Shown in pieces: positions 9,319 to 18,431 of a DNA stretch of 64,000 nt. The notes under the pieces are model-generated. The model did not search any database. It had not been told where the DNA came from and saw only the letters and a program-made list of their open reading frames with translations. The position numbers were made by a program, and so were the translations under genes. Origin of the DNA: Bacteroides mediterraneensis (GTDB lineage: Bacteria; Bacteroidota; Bacteroidia; Bacteroidales; Bacteroidaceae). Position 1 is the stretch's first letter; each line of letters opens with the position of its first letter. The DNA lies in NCBI RefSeq assembly GCF_016900355.1, contig NZ_JACJKA010000010.1, positions 39,160-103,159 on the forward strand. The letters are read 5' to 3'.

Positions 9319-10428
9319 TTATATTATTCTATTCTCTGATTGATATATAATGTAACCATTCTTTGAAGCATTTCCCTTACATTCTTTTAAGTCTATGGAT
9401 TCAATTGCTCCATCTACATACCAAGGCTGTAAATGAGCTTTCTTGAATAATGGAAGCAACTGTTCTGTCTGCTTGGTTAAAAAAACAATTCCTGAGCATT
9501 TGCTATCTCCTAAAACAGGTTCATGAAAAGTTCTTATAGCAACATCTATCATTGCTCCAATGTAGTCATATCCAGTACTAAGATAAACCAATCTATTTGA
9601 TATTTCATCTCCCCCTCCTCGTGGATTAATTTCAATCAAATAGATTTTTCCATCTTCTGAAATTTTTAATTCGGAATGTGATGCTCCTGATACATATCCA
9701 ACAGCTTCAAGTATTTTGGGAATAATATTCCTAATCTTTTTTTGTATGTAATCTGGTAAATTTGAAGGTTGGTGATGCCCTAACTCTACAAAGTGAGGAG
9801 CACCAGAAGAATCCTTATCTGTAATTTGTATTACATAATGTTTTCCCTGAAAGGAGATAGACTCAACAGAAACTTCCCTACCTTGTATGAATTCTTCAAC
9901 TAAAACAGGAGTATTGGAAGCTTCTAACGCATAGTTTACAGCATTTTGAAATTCCTGATTGTTATCTGCGAAAGAAACTCCATTTTTACCACTCCCAGTT
10001 ACAGGTTTTACCACACATGGAAGAAAATGTGGTTTTCTATCATTACTGTTGAACATGTATGAATGTATTGGATGTAGCTCTTCAATACACTCCGTTAGCA
10101 GCCTTGTTTTGTACTTATTTTGAAGATTGGTTATGATATTATAAGGAGTACATTCTAAGTTCAATTTGTAAGCAACATATGATGCAATATTTGCTGTAAG
10201 TTCCGAGCCGTTGCTTATTACACCATCTACACATATTTCCTTGCATTTTTCAACTATAGTATCCTTATTTATAATTGATATTTCATAATATTCATCGATT
10301 AATTCCGGTGGAATACAACCACGATTATATGAAAATGCAATTGTATAAATGCCTTTCTCTTTTGCTTTAATATATAATTGCTTTTGTCCTTCTGCAGTTC
10401 CTATTATGGCTAATTTAATACTCTTCAT
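9319..10428 (-). CDS. ATP-grasp ligase
   Basis: A 369-residue ATP-grasp protein. The middle has the nucleotide loop (PCVVKPVTGSGKNGVSFAD), a lid region with VLVEEFIQGREVSVES, and the metal-binding end YLIEINPRGGGDEISNRLV. ATP-grasp enzymes form amide or related bonds through an acyl-phosphate. With a second ATP-grasp gene, a DegT aminotransferase and an SDR next to it, the simplest reading is attachment of an amino acid or other acyl group to an amino sugar of the surface polysaccharide. That role is inference. The gene starts 9 bp after the stop of the upstream ATP-grasp gene. Confidence 0.8.
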   Translation of the reverse strand: MKSIKLAIIGTAEGQKQLYIKAKEKGIYTIAFSYNRGCIPPELIDEYYEISIINKDTIVEKCKEICVDGVISNGSELTANIASYVAYKLNLECTPYNIITNLQNKYKTRLLTECIEELHPIHSYMFNSNDRKPHFLPCVVKPVTGSGKNGVSFADNNQEFQNAVNYALEASNTPVLVEEFIQGREVSVESISFQGKHYVIQITDKDSSGAPHFVELGHHQPSNLPDYIQKKIRNIIPKILEAVGYVSGASHSELKISEDGKIYLIEINPRGGGDEISNRLVYLSTGYDYIGAMIDVAIRTFHEPVLGDSKCSGIVFLTKQTEQLLPLFKKAHLQPWYVDGAIESIDLKECKGNASKNGYIIYQSENRII

Positions 10429-10437
10429 TTTATTGAA

Positions 10438-11649
10438 TTATTTAGTTATAATCTTCAGCCATTTCTTTTGATTATAGATGTTTTTATCAATGTCACTTTC
10501 GTTTTCAAATCTAAGGACTAAGGTTCCAATAGCATCATTTGCACCTCTAAAGGCTGATATCTTATCATTTTTTTTTACCCATAAATCTACTTGTTTTACA
10601 TATCTGTTGTAGAATTCTTGGTCTATATCTAATTTTTCAAAATATCCGTCTTTATCTGCATGAAGTATTATTTCTGCCCAATGGCCGTTGTATGGTTTTT
10701 GTTCAATGTCTATGACTTTGTCTCCTACGGCAGCTCTTACTGCATTAGCTATTAAATCTATTCCAGTAGATAATCTTAACATTTCTGATAAACGATTACC
10801 ACCACCACGTGGAGACACTTCCATAATATATGGTTTGCCGTTTTTGCCTACTCTTGTTTCTACATTATATATGGATGTCTTCATTCCTAATAATGTTAGA
10901 AGTCTTTGTAATTCTGATGTAAGTTCAATTTCTTGTTTTTTCGACATTGTTGATGGCCAACTAAATGCGGAAGGTGTATATGGGTTTGCTGCTTGTACAT
11001 CAAATCTTTGTGCTGAAAACGAAATGAACTTTAATTCTCCATCCACAGAAAAACTGTCACTATCAGAGGAACAACCTTCTTGCTCTATGAATTCTTCAAT
11101 AATGATCCTATTGGAGAATGAATGCTCAAATGCATGTTCTATGGCTTTCTTTAATTGTTCTATATTATCTACTTTTGTTACGCCTTTACTACCGGCTGAG
11201 TCTGTAGGTTTTATTATTAATGGCCATTCAAAACCTTCTAAACCATTTAACGCCTCTTCTACAGAAGAGAAGCCTTTTGCTTTGGGAGTATTAAAGCCGT
11301 GTTCTGTTAAGAAAGCTCTGAAACGGTCTTTGTTTTGCAAAATACAAACAGATTCATACGGACCAAACGCTGGTAAACCCATTTTTTCTTGTACATATGC
11401 GGCTGTGACTACTCCTGGATCTACCGCAAATGACATTACACCGTCAATCTGAAGCTCTTGTGCTAATTTTAGTACAGCATCTTTATCGATAATGCTGACA
11501 TTGTGGTATTCATCAGAAAATTTATGGGCAATGTTGTTCGGTAAATAATCGCAGGTGATTACGTAATACCCTTCTTTATGCGCAGCTTCTATCACGGGTA
11601 TTAAATATCTTAATCCTCCTAATAAAAGAAGTCTTTTTTGTTTTTTCAT
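10438..11649 (-). CDS. ATP-grasp ligase
   Basis: A 403-residue ATP-grasp protein, longer than its neighbour. The Rossmann-like N-terminus (KRLLLLGGLRYLIPVIEAA) is followed by the phosphate loop PLIIKPTDSAGSKGVTKV, the adenine-binding IIIEEFIEQEG, and the metal site PYIMEVSPRGGGNRLSEML. It resembles the BL00235-type or carbamoyl-phosphate-synthase-like ATP-grasp ligases that build amides. Its start overlaps the aminotransferase stop by 4 bp, so the two products are probably made together. Two non-identical ATP-grasp genes side by side suggest two sequential ligations or a heteromer. Substrates are unknown. Confidence 0.8.
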   Translation of the reverse strand: MKKQKRLLLLGGLRYLIPVIEAAHKEGYYVITCDYLPNNIAHKFSDEYHNVSIIDKDAVLKLAQELQIDGVMSFAVDPGVVTAAYVQEKMGLPAFGPYESVCILQNKDRFRAFLTEHGFNTPKAKGFSSVEEALNGLEGFEWPLIIKPTDSAGSKGVTKVDNIEQLKKAIEHAFEHSFSNRIIIEEFIEQEGCSSDSDSFSVDGELKFISFSAQRFDVQAANPYTPSAFSWPSTMSKKQEIELTSELQRLLTLLGMKTSIYNVETRVGKNGKPYIMEVSPRGGGNRLSEMLRLSTGIDLIANAVRAAVGDKVIDIEQKPYNGHWAEIILHADKDGYFEKLDIDQEFYNRYVKQVDLWVKKNDKISAFRGANDAIGTLVLRFENESDIDKNIYNQKKWLKIITK

Positions 11650-12761
11650 TTATTGATGATTGTTTTAAGTACTCTTTCTATATCTTCTTCCTTCAAAGCA
11701 TGATGCATCGGAAGGCAGATTACGGTGTCTGCCATTTTATGTGACATTGGAAGGTTTTCGGGGTTTGCGCTTTCCAAGCCTCGATAAGTAGAGAATGTAC
11801 TGATAAGTGGGTAGAAATAGCGGCGACCAAGTACATTCTGTTCCTTCATCTTGAAATAAAGCTCATCACGGGTCATCCCGTATTTTTCTGCATCTACAAA
11901 AATGGGGAAATAAGAGTAATTGTGTTTTACTCCCGGCATGTCGTCAAAGAAAGTAATGCCTTCTACATTTCTCAGAGCTTCTCGATATTTGATGGCTACC
12001 TGATGGCGAGCTTCAATGGCAGCGTCTACCTGACGAAGATTGAGCAGTCCGTATGCGGCACGAACCTCATCCATTTTACTATTGATGCCAGGGGCTACCA
12101 CAGTAACTTCATTGGCAAAACCGAAGTTCTTCAAATAATCAATGCGCTTCTTAGTTTCCGCATCGTGCATTACCAATGCTCCACCTTCAATGGTATTGTA
12201 AACTTTGGTGGCATGGAAACTGAGTGTAGACATGTCACCTGCATTCAGGATACTTTCTCCGTTTACTTCTACACCAAAAGCATGGGCTGCATCATAAATT
12301 ACTTTTAAACCGTATTTGTCAGCGATTTCCTTGATGCGTTGAGTATTGCAAGGCTTTCCATAGACGTGTACAGGCATAATGGCCGTAGTTTTAGGAGTAA
12401 TGGCTGCTTCAATCTTGTCTGGATCCATATTGCCGGTTTGGGGATCAATATCTATAAATACAGGCTTGATGCCATTCCACCATAGGGAATGGGTGGTGGC
12501 CACAAAGCTGTATGGAGTCGTAATAACTTCACCTGTAATGCGGAGAGCTTGCAAGGCTGTAATCAAGGGAAGAGTTCCATTTGTGAACAAGCTGATATAG
12601 GGTACTTTCAGGTATTCGCACAAGGCTTTTTCCAACTCCTGATGATAGTGACCGTTGTTGGTAATCCATTTGCGATTCCAAATATCTTTCAACAATTTAT
12701 TAAGTTCTCCTAAGTCTGGTAAAAGGGGAGAAGTTACAGTAATAATTTTTTCCTTTTCCAT
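11646..12761 (-). CDS. DegT/DnrJ/EryC1/StrS-family aminotransferase
   Basis: A 371-residue PLP enzyme. The PLP lysine sits in SFHATKVYNTIEGG (K186) and the pyridine-nitrogen aspartate in VIYDAAHAFG (D157). The N-terminal phosphate-binding region reads FTNGTLPLITAL. These enzymes transaminate keto-sugar nucleotides to make amino sugars for polysaccharides. Length and motifs are complete. It lies 14 bp before the flippase stop and is coupled to the ATP-grasp genes, so its amino-sugar product may be the acceptor for those ligases (inference). Confidence 0.92.
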   Translation of the reverse strand: MEKEKIITVTSPLLPDLGELNKLLKDIWNRKWITNNGHYHQELEKALCEYLKVPYISLFTNGTLPLITALQALRITGEVITTPYSFVATTHSLWWNGIKPVFIDIDPQTGNMDPDKIEAAITPKTTAIMPVHVYGKPCNTQRIKEIADKYGLKVIYDAAHAFGVEVNGESILNAGDMSTLSFHATKVYNTIEGGALVMHDAETKKRIDYLKNFGFANEVTVVAPGINSKMDEVRAAYGLLNLRQVDAAIEARHQVAIKYREALRNVEGITFFDDMPGVKHNYSYFPIFVDAEKYGMTRDELYFKMKEQNVLGRRYFYPLISTFSTYRGLESANPENLPMSHKMADTVICLPMHHALKEEDIERVLKTIINK

Positions 12762-12775
12762 AATTATTGATGTTT

Positions 12776-14212
12776 TTATTTTCGTTTCAAAATAGAATAC
12801 AACTCTTTCAATTCGTCAAATTTGAAGATCCAAGCTGATCCGATATAGTAAATGATGCCAGTAAGTATTCCACCTGTGAGTTTCATAATGTTATTTTCGC
12901 AGAATGGAAGTACTCCAAAGTCGATGATTACCCACATTGTTAGGACAAGTACAAGAGTTGGAGTGAGATCTTTCATTTGGCGAATGAACCCAACATTGAT
13001 TAATTTCCCTGTATAATACGTGTTGATAGTCAATGCGATGAGGGAGGACGCTATCTGCCCATAACACATCGAAATTAGCCCGAGAGGGATAGTAAGGCAA
13101 AGTATAAAAACTCCGAGTATCTTTTTTATAATTTCCAATCTCAAAAATAAATCTGAACGTCCTTCCACTTGTAGCAGGTTTAAATTGATGGCATGTATGG
13201 GATACCACATGGCGGAAAAACAGATAATTTGCAGAATGATTGCAGCAAAATGCCATTGTTCTTTTAACAAGAGTAAAATAAAAGGTTCTGCTACTGCTGA
13301 TAATCCAACCATTAGTGGGAATATTATAAATGCTGATATCTTGAGTATTTTACGGTATGCATGTGCCAATTTCTCTTTGTCATCTTGTATTTTGCATAAT
13401 ACAGGATAGGTAACCCTTTGCAATATTCCAGTGAGATTGGATGAGGGAAAGTCAGAGAATTGCTGAGCACGCGTATAATATCCTAATTTGGAAGCTGTAA
13501 ATAATTTCCCGATTACGATAAGATAAATGTTTCTATAAAGTGTATCCAGCAATCCTGATGCTAATAATTTACTTCCGAATGAAAAAAGTTCTCGGAACGA
13601 GTTTTTTGAGAATCTTCCTCTTGGATACCATTTAGCAAATATCCATAAAAGGAGTGTGTTTAAACTTAAATTTGTTAGTTGCTGAGTGACAATAGACCAT
13701 ACACCAAATCCGATGTATGCCATTATTATACCTGTTATACCCGAGAGAATTGCAGCCAATAGGCTGGCTTTTGCTTGTGTCTTGAAATCAAGGCGTATAG
13801 TAAGTAGGGCACGTTGGACAACAGCTAGAGAGTTAAATATGACTCCCAGTGATATGACGCGCATAATAGAAGTCAGTGAAGATGTCTGATAGAAATCTGC
13901 AACCCATGGTGCAGCAATATAGAATATCAGATAGATAAATAAACCTACTACTATGTTAAAGTAAAAAACGGTTGAATTATCTGTCTCAGTCCGGTTTTGT
14001 TTTCGAATTAGGGCTTGAGAAAATCCGCTGTCAATCAGTGTTTGAGCTATAGCAATAAAAATGGTCAGCATACCTACTAATCCATAGTCGTTTGGAGTAA
14101 GTAGACGAGCCATTATAATCATAATAAAGAATTGAATTCCCTGTACAGAGAATCGTTCAATGCTGCTCCAGATTACACCACTAATTGTTTGTTTTTTTAG
14201 TGATTCAGGCAT
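12776..14212 (-). CDS. Wzx-type polysaccharide flippase
   Basis: A polytopic protein of about 478 residues with some 12-14 hydrophobic segments and the family start KQTISGVIWSSIERFSVQG, as in MOP-superfamily WzxC/O-antigen flippases. It would move lipid-linked repeat units across the inner membrane. The frame extends upstream to a TTG at 14290, but the ATG at 14212 (MPESLKKQT) fits relatives better and leaves a 5' leader of about 120 nt after the promoter at 14337-14368. It is the first gene of the visible minus-strand biosynthetic operon. Confidence 0.9.
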   Translation of the reverse strand: MPESLKKQTISGVIWSSIERFSVQGIQFFIMIIMARLLTPNDYGLVGMLTIFIAIAQTLIDSGFSQALIRKQNRTETDNSTVFYFNIVVGLFIYLIFYIAAPWVADFYQTSSLTSIMRVISLGVIFNSLAVVQRALLTIRLDFKTQAKASLLAAILSGITGIIMAYIGFGVWSIVTQQLTNLSLNTLLLWIFAKWYPRGRFSKNSFRELFSFGSKLLASGLLDTLYRNIYLIVIGKLFTASKLGYYTRAQQFSDFPSSNLTGILQRVTYPVLCKIQDDKEKLAHAYRKILKISAFIIFPLMVGLSAVAEPFILLLLKEQWHFAAIILQIICFSAMWYPIHAINLNLLQVEGRSDLFLRLEIIKKILGVFILCLTIPLGLISMCYGQIASSLIALTINTYYTGKLINVGFIRQMKDLTPTLVLVLTMWVIIDFGVLPFCENNIMKLTGGILTGIIYYIGSAWIFKFDELKELYSILKRK

Positions 14213-14336
14213 GGTCTCTGACAATCTTAACAAATATTGCCGTAAATTCTTAGAAAACTTTAGGTCATGCTTCGCCGTTACCACTCCCAAACCGTCCTGT
14301 CAGAAATGATAAACCGTATGCTATTATAATATCATA

Positions 14337-14368
14337 CAAAAGTAATGTTTATTTGAATTGTATGCAAC
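14337..14368 (-). promoter_or_regulatory. Bacteroidetes promoter of the wzx-led operon
   Basis: On the minus strand the -7 box TACTTTTG (14344-14337) fits TAnnTTTG and lies exactly 20 bp from a GTTG (14368-14365) in the -33 position. It precedes the flippase gene and is part of a block that is nearly repeated upstream of wza. Just upstream of the -33 lies a small palindrome, GGGCGATAAAAGCCC. No flanking inverted repeats of the kind used for invertible capsule promoters were recognised. Confidence 0.7.
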
Positions 14369-14426
14369 CTTTTTAAGGGCTTTTATCGCCCTCTCGGGCA
14401 CTTTTTATATTTTGACAAGATAAAAC
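14341..14426. repeat. ~85-bp block shared with the region upstream of wza
   Basis: This block aligns with 21142-21225. Shared landmarks on the plus strand are GCAACCTTTT, AAGGGCTTTTAT, GCCCTCT, GGCA, TTTTGACAAG/TTTCGACAAAG and a final AAAAC. Both copies lie in the same place relative to minus-strand genes and contain promoters of the same geometry. It may be a shared operator or leader for co-regulation, or the trace of a duplication that carried the promoter. Confidence 0.65.
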
Positions 14427-14527
14427 GCAAGGGCATTCGTAACAAAACGTAAGTGCGTTTTACTTGAAACACAAGGACGTTTGGACCAAAACACAAGGGC
14501 GTTTGGGGTGAAACGCAAGTGCGTTTT
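14422..14527. repeat. Five imperfect-palindrome units with a ~22-bp period
   Basis: Units start at 14422, 14444, 14467, 14488 and 14511, each about 17 bp and close to AAACGCAAGTGCGTTT, an imperfect palindrome (ACGC and GCGT arms). The spacing of 21-23 bp equals about two helical turns. The units are separated by about 5 unrelated bases, so they are not a CRISPR array. A second five-unit cluster with the same period lies at 53150-53255. Function unknown. Multi-site protein binding or a dispersed repeat family are possible. Confidence 0.75.
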
Positions 14528-14570
14528 TCGGGCAAGGGAAAAGGAGTGAGGAAGGGGAAGCTTGTCAGGG

Positions 14571-14699
14571 TTGTCGGGGTTGACAGGTAGTTTGTAAACT
14601 TCTATAGGAAAGGGTGTGGAATAAACTTATTTTACTTGTTTCCACACCCGTATATAAAAAGTTTGCAAGAAAGGGTGGCAACCCTGCCAACCCCGACAA
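14571..14699. repeat. Long imperfect inverted repeat
   Basis: The arms TTGTCGGGGTTGACAGG (14571-14587) and CCTGCCAACCCCGACAA (14683-14699) pair in 16 of 17 positions. An inner pair, GGGTGTGGA and TCCACACCC (around 14612 and 14641), and a partly matching TTGTAAACTTCTATA / TATAAAAAGTTTGCAA pair extend the structure. It lies between the wzx leader and the 3' end of the next minus-strand gene. It could be a strong terminator or a small MITE-like insertion. No gene is inside. Confidence 0.6.
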
Positions 14700-14701
14700 G
14701 G

Positions 14702-15000
14702 TTAGGTCCGGCGATGGGCGTGCAGACGGTCTAAGTCGGCAGCCAAGGCACGGACGAAATCACGGAGTAGCTCGTCTTGTTTCTCCCTGTTGTCCAGGAG
14801 TATACGGTGGTAGACCGTTAGAATTCGGCCCACAAAAATCAGGTCCGTAGAGAGCCCTTTTTTACCTTCAGGTAAGTATGCGGGCTCATCGGAGCCAGTT
14901 GGCAGAGTTCGCGTTGGGTGAGCGTTCGGCCATGGGAAAGCACATGATGGCGCCAAGTTTCCAACATCTGTCCTAATTCTGGAAATTTTTTGTTCTTCAT
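14702..15000 (-). pseudogene. Small HTH-like protein, frame change at A6G
   Basis: From the ATG at 15000 the frame reads MKNKKFPELGQMLETWRHHV, includes a helix-turn-helix-like stretch TQRELCQLAPMSPHTYLKV, and stops soon after a run of six A. The -1 frame continues with GLSTDLIFVGRILTVYH and DLDRLHAHRRT to a stop at 14702, giving about 99 residues if joined. The switch point is A-AAA-AAG in the zero frame, the classical -1 slippery heptamer. It could also be a one-base deletion or a sequencing error. I do not recognise the family. It sits next to the VirE-like gene, divergent from it. Confidence 0.55.
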
Positions 15001-15134
15001 AATCATTTTTGTTTAAAATAATTAATTATATATTAAAAAATTGCACACATAAGTGCAATGTATGCTTGTGAAATTTGTCAATTCAGCTTACATTCGTTTG
15101 AACGAACCAAAAATCGGCTTCCGATAAAAAAAAA

Positions 15135-17249
15135 TTGACAAATATACAAAAAGCTATGAAGAAAACATTGCTCAGCCTTTTCAAAGGCTATTCCGACACG
15201 GTACCTGTGCCGGTGACTCTCAGTGAAGTGGTCCGCTTGATCAGAGAGGACAAAATGTTGGCCGACCATACCGAAAAGTACCGTTATTACCGCTCGCAGG
15301 GGCAGCGCTGGGCTGCCGACCGGGAGAAGGCCGCCTGTCCGTGTTTCGCCGTGGCGGTACGCTTTGAAAAGGGCAAACGGAAGGCTGACATCGGCGGATG
15401 GACGGGGCTCACCATGGTGGACTTTGACCATTTGCCCAAGGAGCAGGTAGGGGAAGTGTTCAACCGGGTCTGTGGCGAACCGCATACGCTGTTGGCCTAT
15501 ACCACCATCAGTGGGGAAGGAGTGAGGGTGGTGTGTGGCTACGAGTTAGAGAAGGAGACGAGCGATACCGATAGGGGGACCTGCTATACACGGGTCTTCA
15601 ATGAGGTGAACACGCACTACGGGCAGCTGACAGGCTGTAGTTTTGACCCTGCCTGTAAAAATTCCACCCGGCTGAGCGGGCTGGCATACGACGAGCAGGT
15701 ATATTTCTGCCCGGAGGCCGAACTTTTCCGCTTCCATCCGAATCGGTTGTTGAGGGCTTCTCCGCGCAACGGGCGGGTGGAACGGGTGGTAGCCCGTATC
15801 CGGGAGGAATTGGAGCGTCAGGGGGTGGTGTATGCCCCGCATCACCACAACGAGTACATCATGCGGATGGGCTATCTGATGAATGAATTTGGGTTGCCGC
15901 TGAAGCAGGCCGTTGCTTGGGCCGACGGGCGTTTCCCGGAGTACGACGGGGATGTGGCGGCGATTTTCCGTTCGTGTTATGCCGACACGGAGGCGCACGG
16001 ACGCCGGGAGGCGGAACTGCACCACATGAGGAAAGGAAAGAAAGGGGACTCCCGTTCGCCGCTGGCCGGACCCGACGAGATTGAGCAGTTTCTCACCACA
16101 CAGGCGGAGTTTCGGAAGAACGTGGTGACCGGAAAAGAGGAAATGCGCTATCCCAATGCCCGGGAGTTTGTGGAACTGACTGACCGCTTAGTGAACTCAC
16201 TCTGGAGCCGCATGACCAAGGAGGGGCACAACGTGCGGCTGTGCGACGTGCATTCGGTATTGGAGTCGGAGTTCGTGCCCGAGTTCAACCCCTTCGTGCA
16301 GTATTTCCAGTCGCTGCCGGAGTGGGACGGGACGACCGACTACATCGGCCAATTGACGGCCACTGTACAGGTGGAGGGCGACGCGGCCCTGTTTGACACC
16401 TGTTTCCGCAAGTGGCTGGTGGCCTCGGTGGTTTCGTTGATGGTGAAGGAGGTGACGAATCACGAAATATTGGTGTTGGTGGGGCGGCAGGGATGCTACA
16501 AGACCACGTGGCTGGCGCGTTTGTTGCCACCGGAACTGCGGCGGTATTTCTGTGTGCGGTCGAACAACGGGCGGCTGACCAAGGACGACAACTTAGCGCT
16601 CTCGGAATTCGCCCTGATCTGCTTAGAGGAGATTGACGAACTGCGCCAAAGTGAGCTGAACCAGCTCAAGGCTTTAGTGACTTTGCCGGCGGTGAACGAG
16701 CGAAGGGCTTACGCCCACTACAAGGAAAATCGGCCGCACATTGCGAGTTTCTGTGGCACGACCAACCACTCCGAGTTTCTGAACGACCCGACGGGCAGCC
16801 GCCGCTGGCTACCGTTCACGGTGAAACACATTGACGACCCTTACACGCACCCCGTGGACTATGCAGGGGTGTATGCACAGGCCTTGTCACTATGGAAGAC
16901 AGGGTTCCGCTACTGGTTTGATGAGAAGGAAATCGCGCAGGTAAACGCGCGCAACGAGCGGTTTGAAACGGCCAGTCTGGAAACCGATCTGGTATTAGCC
17001 TCTTTCCGGGTGCCGATGCCCGGCGAGGAGTGCCTGTTTTTGACGGTAGGCGAGATTTTGCAGCACATCAGTGGGAGCATGAAAAATCCTCTCAGTGCCG
17101 TCAAGGTGGGGCTCGCCCTGCGCAAGGCCGGGTTCGAGCACCTCCGTGTAGGCGGAAAGAGAGGATATCGGGTGGTGATGTACACTTGTGAGGAAGTGAA
17201 CCGTAACCGCCGTGCATTGGGGCGGTTTACGGAAAATCCCAGTGCCTGA
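15135..17249 (+). CDS. VirE-like protein (VirE_N plus DUF3987/VirE helicase-type ATPase)
   Basis: About 700 residues. The N-terminal third resembles the BT4734/VirE_N primase-like domain (TMVDFDHLPKEQVG, SFDPACKNSTRLSG). The C-terminal half is a P-loop ATPase with Walker A GRQGCYKTTWLA and Walker B ALICLEEIDEL, followed by CGTTNHSEFLNDPTGSRRW, as in phage and plasmid replication ATPases (PF05272). The start may be the ATG at 15156 (MKKTLLSLFKGY). Genes of this type recur beside polysaccharide loci in Bacteroides with DUF4248, HU and amidase genes, but their role is unknown. The stop is only 4 bp from the stop of convergent wzz. Confidence 0.88.
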   Translation: MTNIQKAMKKTLLSLFKGYSDTVPVPVTLSEVVRLIREDKMLADHTEKYRYYRSQGQRWAADREKAACPCFAVAVRFEKGKRKADIGGWTGLTMVDFDHLPKEQVGEVFNRVCGEPHTLLAYTTISGEGVRVVCGYELEKETSDTDRGTCYTRVFNEVNTHYGQLTGCSFDPACKNSTRLSGLAYDEQVYFCPEAELFRFHPNRLLRASPRNGRVERVVARIREELERQGVVYAPHHHNEYIMRMGYLMNEFGLPLKQAVAWADGRFPEYDGDVAAIFRSCYADTEAHGRREAELHHMRKGKKGDSRSPLAGPDEIEQFLTTQAEFRKNVVTGKEEMRYPNAREFVELTDRLVNSLWSRMTKEGHNVRLCDVHSVLESEFVPEFNPFVQYFQSLPEWDGTTDYIGQLTATVQVEGDAALFDTCFRKWLVASVVSLMVKEVTNHEILVLVGRQGCYKTTWLARLLPPELRRYFCVRSNNGRLTKDDNLALSEFALICLEEIDELRQSELNQLKALVTLPAVNERRAYAHYKENRPHIASFCGTTNHSEFLNDPTGSRRWLPFTVKHIDDPYTHPVDYAGVYAQALSLWKTGFRYWFDEKEIAQVNARNERFETASLETDLVLASFRVPMPGEECLFLTVGEILQHISGSMKNPLSAVKVGLALRKAGFEHLRVGGKRGYRVVMYTCEEVNRNRRALGRFTENPSA

Positions 17250-17253
17250 AGAC

Positions 17254-18393
17254 TTACTCCTGCGGTTTGCGCAGGGCTTCCTTCAGCTGTTGCCAATAAG
17301 GTTTTCCCAACAACTGCCAAGCACCGGTGAAAACGACCGCCAAGAAGATAAAGCCAATGACAATGACCTTTTTGCTGGTGCCGGAAGGCTGGAGGGGGAC
17401 TACCGCTGGTTCCACTACGGCAAATACCGGTTTTTCTTCCTGCACCTTGGCGCGGGCCACCTGCAACTGCTGGGCCACCTGGCTGTATACCTGATAGGCT
17501 AAATTCATGTCATTCTGCAAGCGTTCGCGTTCCGCCATGGTGCTCTGGAAGACCATGTTGCTGTTGGCATCCACATAGTGTGCATAGTGCCGCTGGGCGT
17601 CGTAGTATTCCTGCTGGCGTTCCTTGTACAACTTCTCCAAATACTCACAGTCTTCCTTGGCCTTGCGGGTCCGGTAGGCAATGATGTATTGCTGGAGCTT
17701 GGATACTACTGTGTCGGCCATCGTGGCAGTAACTTTTGGGTCCTGCAAGGTCACGGTAAGAGTAATAATACCGCTCTTTTTATCAGGTTCTGCTAAAATG
17801 GCCTTTTTTAAACCTTCCAGTTTTGTGGCGTCTTTTTTGTTGAGTTCGATAACTCCTGTTCGGATGCTGTCGGCGGTTGATTCTTCTTTATCTCCAAACA
17901 AGGATTTGAGTCCACCGATGGCCATGCTTGGGGCTTTCAACACGTATCCTATCCACGAAGATTTCTCTTCTTCCAGATAGGCGGTGAGGGTGGTATCGAC
18001 TTTTTGATCTTGATTGACGACACGTGCATCCAGCAGTTCCAACAAGAAAGGAGTAGAGGCCACGATATCCGGCGCCAAGGTGGCATTGAGGGCATCGGGG
18101 CTGTTGGAGCCTACATTGGCTCCTAAAAAAGAGGCGGCCATACTGGCCAAGCCGCTACTTCCAGAGTTCCCGCCACTGACTTCGGGAGAAAGGGTCACAC
18201 TGACGGTATATTGCTTGGGGATTCCAAGTGCGATGAGAATTCCGATGACGAGGCCGACACCCGCTGCCTTGTAGAGCGTCTTGCGAATAGCAATAATCTG
18301 TCGGAGAATGCCCATCCAGTCAATGATCAATTCATCATTTTCTGCGGGGGTTGGCTGGTGCTCCGGCTGGGTATATTGTTTGTTTTCTTCCAT
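17254..18393 (-). CDS. wzz: Wzz-type chain-length determinant
   Basis: A 379-residue inner-membrane protein. The N-terminal Wzz domain includes DWMGILRQIIAIRKTLY and a first membrane helix (AAGVGLVIGILIALGIP), then a long periplasmic, partly coiled-coil region (KLYKERQQEYYDAQRHY), and a second helix near KKVIVIGFIFLAVVF. Wzz proteins set the chain length of Wzy-made polysaccharide. The start is 38 bp downstream of the wza stop, so both are one transcript. No tyrosine-kinase domain is fused. Confidence 0.92.
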   Translation of the reverse strand: MEENKQYTQPEHQPTPAENDELIIDWMGILRQIIAIRKTLYKAAGVGLVIGILIALGIPKQYTVSVTLSPEVSGGNSGSSGLASMAASFLGANVGSNSPDALNATLAPDIVASTPFLLELLDARVVNQDQKVDTTLTAYLEEEKSSWIGYVLKAPSMAIGGLKSLFGDKEESTADSIRTGVIELNKKDATKLEGLKKAILAEPDKKSGIITLTVTLQDPKVTATMADTVVSKLQQYIIAYRTRKAKEDCEYLEKLYKERQQEYYDAQRHYAHYVDANSNMVFQSTMAERERLQNDMNLAYQVYSQVAQQLQVARAKVQEEKPVFAVVEPAVVPLQPSGTSKKVIVIGFIFLAVVFTGAWQLLGKPYWQQLKEALRKPQE

Positions 18394-18431
18394 TTTCTTT
18401 ATTTTTTAGACATAAGCACAAAAGAACAAAT

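Noticed and set aside
14337..14430. Invertible capsule promoter
   Set aside because: The promoter boxes are clear, but I could not find the flanking inverted repeats expected for Mpi-type inversion.
14422..14527. CRISPR array or riboswitch at the phased palindromes
   Set aside because: Spacers are only about 5 bp and units are degenerate. The structure does not match a known riboswitch.
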